Of a DNA stretch of 64,000 nt, positions 23,758-35,253 are shown piece after piece. The notes beneath the pieces were generated by a model. It saw only the letters and a program-made list of their open reading frames with translations, was not told the origin of the DNA and did not search any database. How positions within the stretch are numbered: position 1 is the first letter of the stretch; each line of letters starts with the position of its first letter. The stretch spans positions 1 through 64,000 of the forward strand of contig NBAZ01000013.1 in assembly GCA_002794735.1 (NCBI GenBank), given 5' to 3'. Source of the stretch: Pyrrhoderma lamaoense. Its lineage: Eukaryota; Basidiomycota; Agaricomycetes; Hymenochaetales; Hymenochaetaceae. The position numbers and the translations under genes were made by a program.

Positions 23758-24945
23758 TCACTTAGAGCCGTGTTCTTCTTCTGATTCACTGATACTTCCG
23801 ATCGAAAATACATCAGGATCCTTCCATTTTGTAGGTCTGATAACCGACGAAGGTAGTGAGAACCAAGGTCTGTGCTTCTTCCGTATAGCTAAGATCTGGT
23901 CACTCCCATCATCGTAATGGTCAAAAAAACTACTTTGTGATGACTCTGGCATTTCCTCGATCGCTGATAATCCTGCTTCTCGACTTGAAATTTGTGAATG
24001 TGAGGCGTCGGAGAGCGGAGACATAGGGTCTAGTTCCTGAACGCTCGCTGGTGTTGATGGAGTCGAGTAGTCATCATCAATGTATCGAATATCGGGCGCA
24101 CGGATGACTGTAGTTCCATACTCAGAGGCATTCTTCTTCTTCCGAAAGACAAGAGGCTCTACGACAACATGAGGTGGCCTATGGATGCTAAATACTGGCT
24201 TGTTATATGTTGTTGGGCTCATACGACGACTCTCGCGTATCTGTGCTTCGGCGTCATTGCGTTGAAAACTGAGGTTACGAACTGGATCCTGAAACTCTGC
24301 GAACGCGTCCGGAGACCGGAGTAGGGCTTCCGTTTTCTCATCCATTGGACTCCTTGGGTTATAATAGTATGCAGACTCTCTATTGCTTAGTAAAAGATCT
24401 CGAGGAGGTCGCCTCTTTGGCTTCTTTTCCTTCCTATAATCATTTCTTGCAGATGGAGTACATGGTATGAAAAATGGGATAACCCCCCTTTGTTTCCTAC
24501 GATTTGGGTGTGGGTGGAATTTAAGGAGGGCAGACAGCGAGCCTGTGCTAGAAGCTGCAGAGGTTCTACTAGGCGGATGCGCTTTTTTCTGGAAGAGGTT
24601 TTGAAAACTTCTTATTAGTCGTTTTCGCTACAGATGCCCCCGCTTGGTCACGTTCTTTCTTGACATGCCTTCTTGGTCGTGGGCTCAGATGGGATTCCTT
24701 TCACGTCTTGCTAGCGCGTTCTCGAGGAATTGATAAAATATGACGACGCCAATGAACAGAACTATAATCTCTGTGAACAAGTGTGGTATTGTATGGCGGC
24801 TTAACCTCCTACCTATAGCTAGGATCATAGCTATGATATTCCTACTGGAATCGATCCCGCCATCAATACTGATCTGCTGGCCAGGCTCGAATGATGGGTG
24901 GTCTAATTCATAATTCTGGACTGGAGGATGGCTGATTGTGGGCAT
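23758..24945 (-). CDS. One-TM hypothetical protein (two compensating frameshifts)
   Basis: About 395 residues if read through; family not recognised. The N-terminal 86 codons (start 24945, MPTISHPPVQNYELDHPSFE) include one membrane helix, LFTEIIVLFIGVVIFYQFL, at about residues 57-75. The frame then meets TGA at 24685-24687. A -1 shift at a CCC run near 24690 opens RPRRHVKKERDQAG and NKKFSKPLPEK. A +1 shift at the T6 (A6 on the coding strand) run at 24593-24598 returns to the original frame, which stays open to 23758 (KKPKRRPPRDLLLSNRES, SAIEEMPESSQSSFFDHY, SIGSISESEEEHGSK). The shifts cancel and both lie at homopolymers, so sequencing error is likely. A 77-nt intron (gtgaaa...ctgtag) would remove the first stop but not the second. 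Predicted type II or tail-exposed membrane protein with an acidic/basic disordered tail. Confidence 0.6.
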
Positions 24946-26505
24946 TTTTTATGAGAAATAATGAAAAGAAAGACAAGGCTCTGGAGCCGTTCTGTAAGAA
25001 AGGAGTGAATGGGCTGCGAATCAAGGCAGACGAATTGTCAGTTTGAATGCCTGTGCTCTATATGTTCTCGGACTTTGAGCGGTGTGGTAGAATGCCCTCT
25101 GCTCCCCAGAGGGGGCCCTAGTACTATGGATTCTCGCTTCCATGCTCACAATATAGAAGGTCGACTAAGGTATCGCGGGACTAAAGATGAAGGAAGTATC
25201 ACTTCTTTGTAAATAAAGGGACAATGGTCACACAGGCTACGGCTGATCGGAGCGGAGTTTTGTTCAGCTACATAAACTGACATTTCTCATGTATGATAGA
25301 AAGCCAGATGATGACCGATTCTCGAAATGACTTCTTCGTGGATAGCCAGTCGTTTCATGAAAAACACGGACTTTAGATGGTTTTAGTAGCTTACTAGTCT
25401 GTCATTAATCCTCGTTAATAGCTTGAAGCTGAGGTGTCGTCTTTAGTATTCTGTCTCGGGCACCCCGTGGTTCCTCGTCTCATACTAAAGCTAGGTAATG
25501 CGAAATGTGGCCAAGTAAGTGTGAGCTAGCTTCTTACGGAAACGCATCATCTCCGGCTATCTTTCTATTCGAAATTTCTTCTCGTGATCGTTCTGATTTG
25601 CCTTTGCTTCCGTCACTCCATCTCCGTGGGCTTGGCATTTGTCCATTACTGAGACCAGACCCCCTGACGAATGTTTCGTCATCTCGGACCTGAATCCCCT
25701 TGCTTCATGCCCATGGGATGGCTGGTAGCAAGACATCGTGGGTAATTCTTAGATCCCTTGAGAATACTCTTAGTCTAGAGGAGACTATACTTATTTGCGA
25801 AGGGCGATGTATGTACGTAGATAACTTATAGCTCATTTTGCGGTGATTTCGACGGGTAATATGCACTCGTGAGCGCCGCATTTGCTAGTTCCATGCACTT
25901 ATGCTAGCACATCCGAATAAGAGATCTACTGTGTAGATTGGAGTTGCTGGATAGGAGAGCAATATCAGACATCAAGGAATGAGCCTTTAATGACAGCAGG
26001 AAAAGTATGTTATAAGTGACCTTATTAACGGTCGCGATCTTTGTGGGACAGCTTGATCAGTGTACCTACTTCCTTAAAGTTCATGTCGTATTGAAAGGAA
26101 ATAAGTAGTCAATTCAACCCTGTTCTCAAATTTCTGTGCAGTGCATGTGAACATCAATCGGCCATACTACGGTAAAAGCAAGCATCTAGCAAAAGATAAA
26201 ATCCTGGAATCACAAAAATTAACACCTGCAAAGATGACCGAATGTAAGATAACCAATCAGTGCCTCTGGATTACTCATTAATGGCACAGTAAATACTTGA
26301 AAGGGAGACGGCTGGTTTCTTGTTTGCATTTCTTGGCCTGTCTTCGACAGGCCGCGCCTGAGTTATCTAGTACAACGGCCCTTCTAAGTTGCGACTATAC
26401 TACTACACTTGAAAGGGGGATGTATGCTGCGGTGTATTCTATTTCTAGCATATGTCAAATCACGAATGAAGAAGCAAGAATGTTGAAACGTATTAATCGC
26501 TAAAC
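24946..26505. other. Unassigned intergenic
   Basis: About 1.6 kb with scattered short open frames but no motif or splice-linked exon. The left end is the upstream region of the 24945 gene. Confidence 0.45.
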
Positions 26506-27986
26506 CTATGTGGCTACAGATGTCTTAGTAATGTTATGGATGGTACAGATGTATGAAAAAAGATAGATGATGGTAGTCCCTCGGAGACAGAAAAAAAAGA
26601 GTAAGAAGCGTGCGGAAATGATAAAGGAAAATTGATCAAGTAGTAGAATATGTACGTTTTGTCCGAGACCTCGCGGTACGCTCCCAGAGGCGAACGTGAT
26701 CCAGGATGGATTGGATATTTTCTTCATTGAAAATCTCAGAAGACGATTGTCCGTTCTGTGTTCCTCACCAATGCCAAAGCGGGATCGTTTCCAAACTAGT
26801 TCATCCAATTCTTGAACAAGTTTTATCGATCGAAGGACGTGATCTAAGTCAGGAGGCACGTTTGTCATTTCCCCGCCACGATTTTCGACATTGCGAGTTT
26901 GCTGAATGAGCCTCGTGGGATCGATATCCAAAATCTCACAGATGTTCTATGAAAGTGGAAAGCAGGACGCTTAGATGATTACTTAAGAAAGCAGATACAC
27001 TCTATGCACGTACTGCAAGACCTCTTCGAGTCTCCTCTTCTGTTAAAGTAGCAATGACGTCCCGTTTTGTGGCAATGATTGTATCTTGTTCATCTAGTTG
27101 AGAGGCATTGTCATCATGATTAACGTTGCTAAGAGAATGCTTTCTTTCTTCCTCAACACCTCTAGCTCTATTAGGTTTTCGCCTTCTTGCTTCATTCTGG
27201 TTCGATTGGGATTCAAAAGCCCGGTGATATAGATGAGGCGCCAGTTCTTTCACCTCCTCTTTGAGGGACTGTATATGGGATCGTAATTCGGAGACCCGGC
27301 CCTTTGTCTCTGTCACGGCAATACCAAGTTCTTTACTTAATTGACCAAAGCCAGGACGAACCTAAGATGGAAATGTTAATTTGTTACTATAATGGCTTGG
27401 GATGTCATACTCTTTGAGTTGGAATGAGTTGAGTTTCTTTCCGCCCCTTTTCGATGGCCATCGGCTTTGAAGGTATAGCAAAGGCTTGGCGATCAGACGG
27501 ACGAGGCGCTTGCTCATCCTGCATCCGACCTGTCCTTTTCGGTGGTGTTACGTCTCGAGTCACATCTGTTTTAGTTACAGATTGGGGTGAGTTTGAGGGA
27601 CTTGCATCTTCTGGCACAAGAAGAGGCATATCAGGTGTAATAGAAACCATCTTGTTCCTACTTTCTTGTGGAATAGGACATGAGCTATCAAGGCTGCGGG
27701 AGACTAAGTCAGAAGCCGGCGCTTCCCCTTGTAAATTCTCGGAAGTGTCTTGCTGAGCATACGGATGTCCTGATGTTGGTTTTTTTCTATTGTCGGCTTC
27801 GTTCGTTCCTAGAATTTCTATAAGAGTTTCGAAATCAAAATCGTTGATTGCAAGCAATCCACTTGTCTTTGAGCCTTTTAATTGTTGTGGTGATTGTCTC
27901 TGGGAGGTGCTTTGCATTGTAGAGAGCGAAAAATCATCTCTCTGCCTAGAGGAGTCACTAGACACCCAAGTAAAGTCGTAGCTCAT
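26506..27986 (-). CDS. Coiled-coil-containing hypothetical protein
   Basis: Three exons (27411-27986, 27014-27361 and 26506-26946) with phase-0 junctions, about 454 residues. Family not recognised. Exon 1 starts MSYDFTWVSSDSSRQRDD and is Ser/Pro/Gln-rich and likely disordered. It includes a short conserved-looking segment LLAINDFDFETLIEIL and a proline/basic patch DVTPPKRTGRM. Exon 2 opens VRPGFGQLSKELGIAV and runs into a heptad-like coiled coil (ELRSHIQSLKEEVKELAPHL), ending in TKRDVIATLTEEETRRGLAV. Exon 3 continues NICEILDIDPTRLIQQ and VQELDELVWKRSRFGIGEE; the last 50 or so residues become hydrophobic and low in complexity, so the true end may be earlier. The start codon lies 144 bp from the divergent WDR7-like gene. 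Confidence 0.6.
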
Positions 27987-28130
27987 TCAGTGAGTTACTG
28001 AAACATGGCACATACTGTTCAGCGTTATACATTAAAGGGTCGCGTATGAATCGCGTTGTGAATGCCCGTGACTTCCTTACCTTGTCTAGTGCATGCTTAC
28101 CCGTTGACTAGTTACTCAACTTTGCCTTAA
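27987..28130. promoter_or_regulatory. Short divergent promoter region
   Basis: Only 144 bp separate the divergent start codons at 27986 (minus) and 28131 (plus), so promoter and 5' UTR elements must overlap if both starts are right. No specific site identified. Confidence 0.4.
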
Positions 28131-31100
28131 ATGGCCTGTCTCTATGTTGCCTTATTTCCTCAAGCTAATGAGAATAAAGTGCGTTACCTGACCGCCCAAC
28201 CAACACACATCGAAGCTTGGGGGTTCAATAGTAAAAATAATTTAAGTCCGGAGCTTGAAACTAACGTCGATGAGCCAACGTGCAAGCCACATCAAGGTGC
28301 AATAATCAGCTGCATAGATGGTAGTCTGTATATCTTTCAGTCAAACTTGGCGAAGGCAGTGAAACCTCTTTCGGAGAAGAGAAGACACACTTCCAATGGA
28401 GAACATCTTCATCCAACCCTTCCTTATCGACGCCCACATCTGTCGTTCTCTAGATCTAGAAACTCCTCGCCTTCGCGCTCACTGACAAATATTGCGGTAA
28501 CTTCATCCAAGTCTCGAGCCGTATCCGGACTTACTAGAGAAAAAGTAGAGGCTCCAAGGAACTTTGTCGACTTTGAGGATGAACAAGAAAGAATGAAGGG
28601 GATGATCGCAGAAAGGACTGTTAAGGAGATGAAGAATAGGTTTCATAGGCCATCCCTTACACCGCCTCCTCCTCATGTTCAAGCTTCCCAGTCTGATGAT
28701 GCAAATTCAGTTGTATCCATTGCGTCAAGCTCCTCTTTATTATCTCCTCCCTTATCACCGACTTTAGGCCCTTCAAATGAAAGCAGTGAGCTTACACACC
28801 CGGGAGCCATATCATTAAAGATACGGGTTGTTGGAAGTGAGACAGGACCAGAAAATCCATTAGTTTCTTTGAAACTCTTGCATAAAGAGGAACTTTTCCT
28901 TACTCTCCATGGCTCTGGGTAAGCTTTTATTAGTGCAAGACTTCACAAGCTCAGACAACGCAGGAAGGTTTCCTTATACAAGACAGATGATGGGATCTGC
29001 ATAAACTCTATCTCCCCGGGAACGACACCTTTCCGGAACGCAAGAGTAATGTCTCATGGATATAAATCACAAATACTCTGGACATGGTGTGCGTGTCAGG
29101 TAAATCAGAGTGAAGACGTATGTATTCTAGAATTCTATGTAAATATGCCTATTCTTACTATCTGAACGTAGATGATACTGATTGCTGCTATCGCAAGGGC
29201 CAGTGATACTACCGTTGGCCTAGATAGTGGGGAATCAGATGACAAGACGCGAGTTGTCTTATATGAAATTCCCCTTGTTTCGAGTTGTAGCTTTAGTCAA
29301 AACTCGTTCTCAAGAATAGGGGACTACATGTTCAAGGGCCGTGCTGAAAATCTTGCGGTTTCAATGAGCGATGACAGTCAGTGAATTAGTTGCAAATCTT
29401 TTTTGAATTTGCCTAACTAAATCTTTATCAAGAAATTATCAAGATAAATCAAGTAGACGAGAGTGGCGTTTTTTCTGTGCGCACTGTGACTCGCGATACA
29501 CAGGACGTTAGTGTATCATTTCAGGCATCGTCCCAGCTTGGTCAACCCGCTTCTCTACCCAATATTCCTCTACCACAACAGCTACGTAACCTGGTAGCAC
29601 GATCAGGCCAATCTTCTCCAATTCACGAAGGTTCAAGAGAATGTCTGAACTCGGAAACTCAGCTAGATCCAGTCACTTGGGAATTACCATTGTCAAATTC
29701 TTGCAGGGGTCTATATGTACAACGCGTGCGTATGCTAAATATTGGTGTGGCTTGGTCCTTGAGCGAGTTGATTGTACGCGTGAAAGGATTCTTTTTCAAA
29801 ACTCTACTAATAGTGCTGTACTCCAGGTATTCTATCTACAAGAAGAAGGAATAGATATCAAATGCGCTTTTCCTGTCTCAAGCAATCTCATAGACGTCAG
29901 ATTATTGGATGCGGACACTATCAGATTACGCTTACCCGTATGTAGCTTATGATTATGTACAGGCTATAAAATTGAGATAGGGTGTATGGTTTAGGACAGG
30001 GTTGATACATACTATCTTCCGAATGTAGGACTAAATGAACATAAATCGTATCACGATAAATCGCATCACTTGTCGTGAGTTCTCACTAAACCATCAACTC
30101 ATATGTAATTAACTCGCTTCTAGGACTGGGCTAATTTCAAGCGTCGCATTACAATCTACAAACATCGTGTGTCTAGGCTGTAGTGTATCGGATCCACTCA
30201 TTTACGTCACAGTTGGAACAGATACTCAAAACATATCGATCCTGAAGCCGAGCATAAAAGATAGTCAAAATCCAAAATCCAATTGTTTATGGTCGATAAA
30301 GCCGGAGGAATCTAGATCTAAACACAGGATTCCGCGTGTTACATCGATCCTACCCATTGGTCTATCACTTGCACTTGTTGGATCTTGTATGTATAACTCA
30401 TCCTTCGACTCTTCCTTGCTCATAAAATTGTTGAAGGTGATGGGGATCTTAGAACGTTATCCCTCGATAAACTATTGTCAGCCCAACTTTACGAAGAAAA
30501 TTGCAATGCAAAAATGATTCAATTTGCACCTCTGAGCTTGGAGCTTATATATAACAAAAGTATAGGCAAAGAGTTAGTTATCGCAGGAGGCGATGATGGA
30601 TCAATTAATATCTGGGACCTCAAGTTAGATTTTGTTTCATCCCTCCTATTGAAGTATAGTAATAAGTTTACTCAAATAGTACTTTGAAACTTCATGCTCG
30701 GTGGGTTATCTTTACTGAACCCTTACAAGGAGTTTTTCAGGTGGAAAAGGAGATTGGGGCAGACTTCGTGAATGTTGCCTATGTGTATCTATGGATGGAA
30801 CTGTAGCGGTAATCGAGCTTGATGGTTACAACTTGTAAGCGCCATCCCATTTCATTAATATCAACCCGTGTTGTGTCTATTGCTACATCTTTAAATTACA
30901 GTCTCTTCCTGGTCCCTGGTTCCCCGGCCCGTTTACAAACAATCTGTCTCAGCTCCGATAACCTTATGTTGTTATATATTGACGGACGTACTCGCTTGTG
31001 GGATATCAAAAACAAGGAATTTTGGCGATCGATGGACTCTGAAAAAGCTTCAGAAATGCTTGAACAAGGAGGATGGTCCATTATGTAAAGTTTTCTTACT

Positions 31101-33323
31101 CAAAGACTTGATTCGATGCCAATAACATTCGATTAGTAACGTGGAAAACGACTCAAATGGTTCGTCTCGCTCAATAGTATTTGCTATAAATAGGTCATCA
31201 GTCAGAGGAGACCCTCGTGAGTTCACAAAGCTGTCAAATTAGGAATCTGATATAGATTTCATTATAGCACCTGCCTATGTACTCGAGGTTCAATCGATCA
31301 TTGAAAGTTAGTTTGTGAGATATACAATGTGTTCTTATGATAATCATCCCTCGTTAGGTTTCCATAGTTCTCAGGTTACGATAGAGGACTTGGTTACAAT
31401 TCTTGCTACTCTACTCGTTCCTGGCATTGATGAGCAACTAGATTGTCTAGTATCAAACCTGACACGAGGAGCACACAGATACACAAACATACTAAACGGA
31501 TCTTATGAGTTAGCCCTTCAGATTTACCTCAGCTCGTTTTCTTATAAATAGAAACTTATAGCAACTTCTCTTCATATCAAATTTTTGCGGTGGAGTCTCC
31601 TCATGATCTATGGAAAATCTCCCAAGATACCACAGCAGCAAGGCTGCTAATAATAGTATCAATACTTCGTGTGCTTGTAAATTTTTCTGGTAAATCTTAC
31701 TTCTCTTCTTTACCGTATTCTAGTAGTTACTAACATCTGCGCCGCTCCAGCTATGGAAGGGCCTGCAAACGCTGTCATGTCATTCTATACATCTGAACTA
31801 CCAGCTGCAATTGGATCGGGTTATCTGTCCCCAAGTCTTCCTGTCTTAGCGTACTATTGGAATACCTCAACTGGTGAGCCTTCACCAAAAGAAAAACTAA
31901 GATATATAGTTTGTTTAAGGCAAATAACGAAGTGTCCGATGTACGTCTTGCTGCAAAGCATCTATTTGAGAACGAAGCAACACGTTTATCGAGTGAGTGC
32001 ATCTTGCCCATTATTGATAGATGGCGACACGAATGTGAGTTACAATTTTCGTTTCGGAGAGTATAGGATAAAACAACTCAATAAATTTAGTGCCTTGTCT
32101 TCTTCCTGGTGACGAGAAACAGTCACCGCATGCAGCGTTGGCTTTATGCATATGCGGAAATATTGCTATAGAGAGGTATAATTTACTATCTTCTAAGTAG
32201 GACTACCTTTCTTTTCTTTCCGTACTCGAACAAAACCTCATCAACTTCATCCTTCATATAGTACACTTTCTGACGTCGCTAAGTCAGTCATGATCTACTT
32301 CAATGACGATACGTCACCTCACCGTACACTTGCCATCGAACTCTGTTCGCGGGGGTTTGAGATCTGGCAACAGTATTTTGATGCCATGGAGGCTTTACGG
32401 TCCCTGTTCATGCTTGCAACGACTTCCAAAAAGGAAGCAATAAATATCCGTAACCCAGGCCCACAAGCCCGCCTAGCCGTCTTGCATATTGCGTCGAGCA
32501 ATAGTCCATTATTTATGACTACCCTTTCACTGGACATTTTACATCCCCATTCTATAGAATACAGCAAGTCAGTTCTACAAATTATTGCTTTTTTAATCAG
32601 AAAGGTACTGTTCTTTGCTATCCTTTGAGGTTTCATGCTCACACTTCAGTCCACAAAGAAACCATTGGTTTTGTTCCCCAATTTACCTCGATTGATGGAA
32701 GCTGTTGTCAAGTCTCTTGATCCAGGTTCTAACGCAAATCGAGAAGCCGTACAGGATTCTGTGACCGACATCATCGCCCTCGTAGTACAAACGTACGCTT
32801 GTTCTTATTATTATATCAACTCATCTAAATTATTATTCAGTTTCCCTACTTTGGACTTTCATGCAGGCTCCCAGCGGCTAGCCGTTGGAACAAATGAAGG
32901 AGCCGTGATACTTTACGACTTGAAGACTGCTACTCGCTTGTATGTTCTTGAAGGACACCGAAGGAGATTGACTGGCATTAGTTTTTCACCTGATGGGCGA
33001 AGAATGGTGACACTCTCGGTCGAGGAAAGCCTAGTTCTAGTTTGGAAAGTTGGTTCAAGCTTTTCGAGTTTCTTCAACCCAGGTGCACCGCCTCGGCAAG
33101 GCCGAAGTGGTTCAGAACCGTACAAATCCCTGAACTTTGTTCTCCAGGACAGGTGTAAGAAATCGATCTTTCTGACACAAACCATGCACTAGTTAAAGCT
33201 GAGCCTTTTCTATTAGCTTCGTTGTCGATAGAAGATTCCTTAAAGCAGGTGAATTTTGAGTGGCCGTCTGATAGAAGTGTTAGAGTACAAATTCGGGATA
33301 CAACTTTCACGTTTAGTGCATGA
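28131..33323 (+). CDS. WD40 protein similar to WDR7 / rabconnectin-3 beta
   Basis: Large multi-exon gene; the exon map is only partly resolved. The first exon (28131 to about 28920) starts MACLYVALFPQANENKVRYL and has IISCIDGSLYIFQS and a Ser-rich linker. Good WD40-type exons follow: GDGDLRTLSLDKLLSAQLY and ELVIAGGDDGSINIWDLK near 30430-30640, then DNLMLLYIDGRTRLWDIKNK near 30955-31015. HEAT-like helical exons come next (LVTILATLLVPGIDEQLDCL; LAIELCSRGFEIWQQY; LFMLATTSKKEAINIRN). The 3' end is diagnostic: FPTLDFHAGSQRLAVGTNEG, VLEGHRRRLTGISFSPDGRR, LVLVWKVGSSFSSFFNPGAP, then a final exon ending RVQIRDTTFTFSA at 33323. WDR7-type proteins partner with DMXL to regulate V-ATPase assembly. The usual N-terminal WD40 blades seem absent. 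Frames around 29600-29760 are unclear, so a frameshift is possible. Confidence 0.7.
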
Positions 33324-33456
33324 ACTACCTCATATCATATTCTTATTTTGTACTGCTATCAGACCTTCTGTATACATCTCCTATCGTCCATAGACATGAA
33401 ACATCCAGATTTCCATCTTCATATACTTTTCTGTTATCCTCTGCTCATCAGGATTT

Positions 33457-33777
33457 TGTAAGCACGATAGGACGAACTAAGTAGATGGCAGGTCGTAGTT
33501 CGTAAATCGCCCAGTGAGTCCATTATTACTATATTTCCTTACTCTCGGCCGCGTTTCCGGCCCATTTATCTTACTGTTTAGTTTGAGGATAGGGTTCGTT
33601 TATATGGCCCTCTCGTTTCTGATAGCCTAAACCTTTCGTCCAGTGGTGTATAGCCACCTGGAAACCATGCTTTCCCTTATAATCTACCCTTTATCTCATG
33701 TTTTGCTATATAAGCCTCCAGGCTTGAGACTTTAGTTTTTGAAAGAACCCCCAATCAATACACTTCCAGTTAATTCA
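33457..33777 (+). repeat. LTR-like element, copy a
   Basis: About 320 bp that matches the reverse complement of 54248-54583. Shared landmarks are 'gaactaagtagat', 'ttactctcggccg', 'cttgaggatagg', 'ccagtgg..tatagccacc' and 'ggaaaccatgctt'. It begins TG and ends CA, as LTRs do. The internal 'ttactctcggccg...tatataag' order could be an LTR promoter. No second LTR, primer-binding site or pol gene is nearby, and no target-site duplication is clear. Confidence 0.55.
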
Positions 33778-34589
33778 GCTCTCCCCTCTGACCCTCTGAT
33801 AGCCTCCTGTGCTCTTTATCTACTACTTTGCTGCTTATTAGGCTGCCCGGACGAGCCTGTAATACTCTGACGGTACTGCAGGTTCTCCGGGTAGACAGGG
33901 GTGCATACACTTTTACCAGAAACTACAGCTTCGGTCAGGGCTCTATTCCATACATTTCTACTCTGTTTACTGGTCTGTGAAGTCTCAGCTTGCCCCAAGG
34001 TCTCTATCTTTCTCTGCGCTCCGGCCGAAGTCGAGTTTCTCGCTTTTAAGCCCTCAAACTGAGCCAGAGCATTGCGACTGGTATAGGGAAACTGTAAATC
34101 CCAGGTCCTCGCCACTAAATACGACTAAAAGGTCCAACCCTGACCTAAAGTTAAGTTTTCAATGGGGTGGCTTTCATCGTCACCAAGAAACAACTTGTTT
34201 AGAACTCACTAGAGTTTTACTCCTCTACAACAGGGTCAGTGCAACTTCTGGTTTCAAGGCTCTGATGTACCCATCATGTTCTGTGAATATGAATGAAACT
34301 GCGGTAAGCTTGATCGTGATTAATGTACATGTACATTGTGCACTTACAGATGCGGATTCGTACTCATGTTGACATTCCGTGGTTTGTTACTCAAACTAGT
34401 GCACTCAAAGAGGACTATATCAAGCTTATGGTGCCAAGTAGGTGTAATTATATATTGAGCTACCTTTTTCCCCTTGGCTGTACTTAACCTCTTTATGTTG
34501 TGCCTCCCTTATTTTTATTTCATTTGCTGCGTTTGTGATATAAAAATCGATTGACATAGAAAATATTTGTAGCCGTTTACCACATATGG
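33778..34589 (+). other. Possible spliced exons of an unidentified gene fragment
   Basis: From about 34090 to 34440 there are coding-looking pieces: GGFHRHQETTCLELTRVLLL, GQCNFWFQGSDVPIMFCEY, then after a possible intron (about 34302-34350) MRIRTHVDIPWFVTQTSALK and EDYIKLMVP. They suggest a fragment of a real protein, but I do not recognise the family and cannot join the pieces confidently. The minus-strand frame at 33816-34115 is also open but unrecognised. The remainder shows nothing further. Confidence 0.3.
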
Positions 34590-34870
34590 GTGCCGCTTAA
34601 TAAGAAACTCGATTAATAATCCAAGATTTTTCACACATCACTCCTCAAAAGATATTTTACGACTTACAACTTACATGCTCCAGAGTCTGATGTTGTCCAT
34701 CTTCTACAAGTCTATGGATAGAAGCTCCAAGTCATACACGAGAATATAGAAAGGGACACGGCCTAACAAATGAAGTATTCCGGTACTTGAACTCGGAAAA
34801 TTAGAAAGACGAATCATGGCTACTTTCGCACTAACATGTCAGGATCGCCTTAATTCGGGTTGATAGAGAG
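34590..34870. repeat. Dispersed repeat R1, copy b
   Basis: Clearly homologous to 49615-49880 (same orientation): 'aatatagaaagg/aatacagaaaagg', 'aaatgaagtattc', 'ttgaactcggaaaa', 'gacgaatcatg', 'tgtcaggat' in the same order and spacing. It lies upstream of FunK1 copy 3, whereas the other two copies lie downstream of minus-strand kinases. So it travels near, but is not part of, the kinase genes. Confidence 0.6.
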
Positions 34871-35253
34871 TTAGAACCCTGAACGAGCACATAACTTAAT
34901 CTTACATGGCCTCCATCTAAAAAGTGAGGAATATATCCTTAACATGTAGTAATAGGTGCGGATATTTGAGGGTATGTAAATCTTGGAAGAATCGTATTGA
35001 CAGTGTCTCTACTGTACTAGTAGGCAGGGTCCTATCTCGAGCGCGTACTCAACTAGAAGACCGATATCATTAGAAAACATGATACAAGCTCACTCCTCTT
35101 ATCACTATAATATAGGCAATCGATTAAATATCACTGACTTTGGACGTACTTAGTGTAAGAGTGTGACACGTTGCGTTATGTGTGTGACTGCCATTCAATA
35201 TTCACGCGTCACTTACCACACAGAGTGAACCACACCTCTTCTTAAGATATATC
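34871..35253. other. Upstream region of FunK1 copy 3
   Basis: About 380 bp without coding evidence. A motif 'cacgcgtcactta' near 35201 resembles sequence in the promoters of other copies. Presumed promoter and 5' UTR. Confidence 0.4.

Noticed and set aside
33816..34115. Minus-strand frame considered as a Gag remnant of the LTR-like element
   Set aside because: No zinc knuckle or other Gag signature, and no pol sequence nearby.
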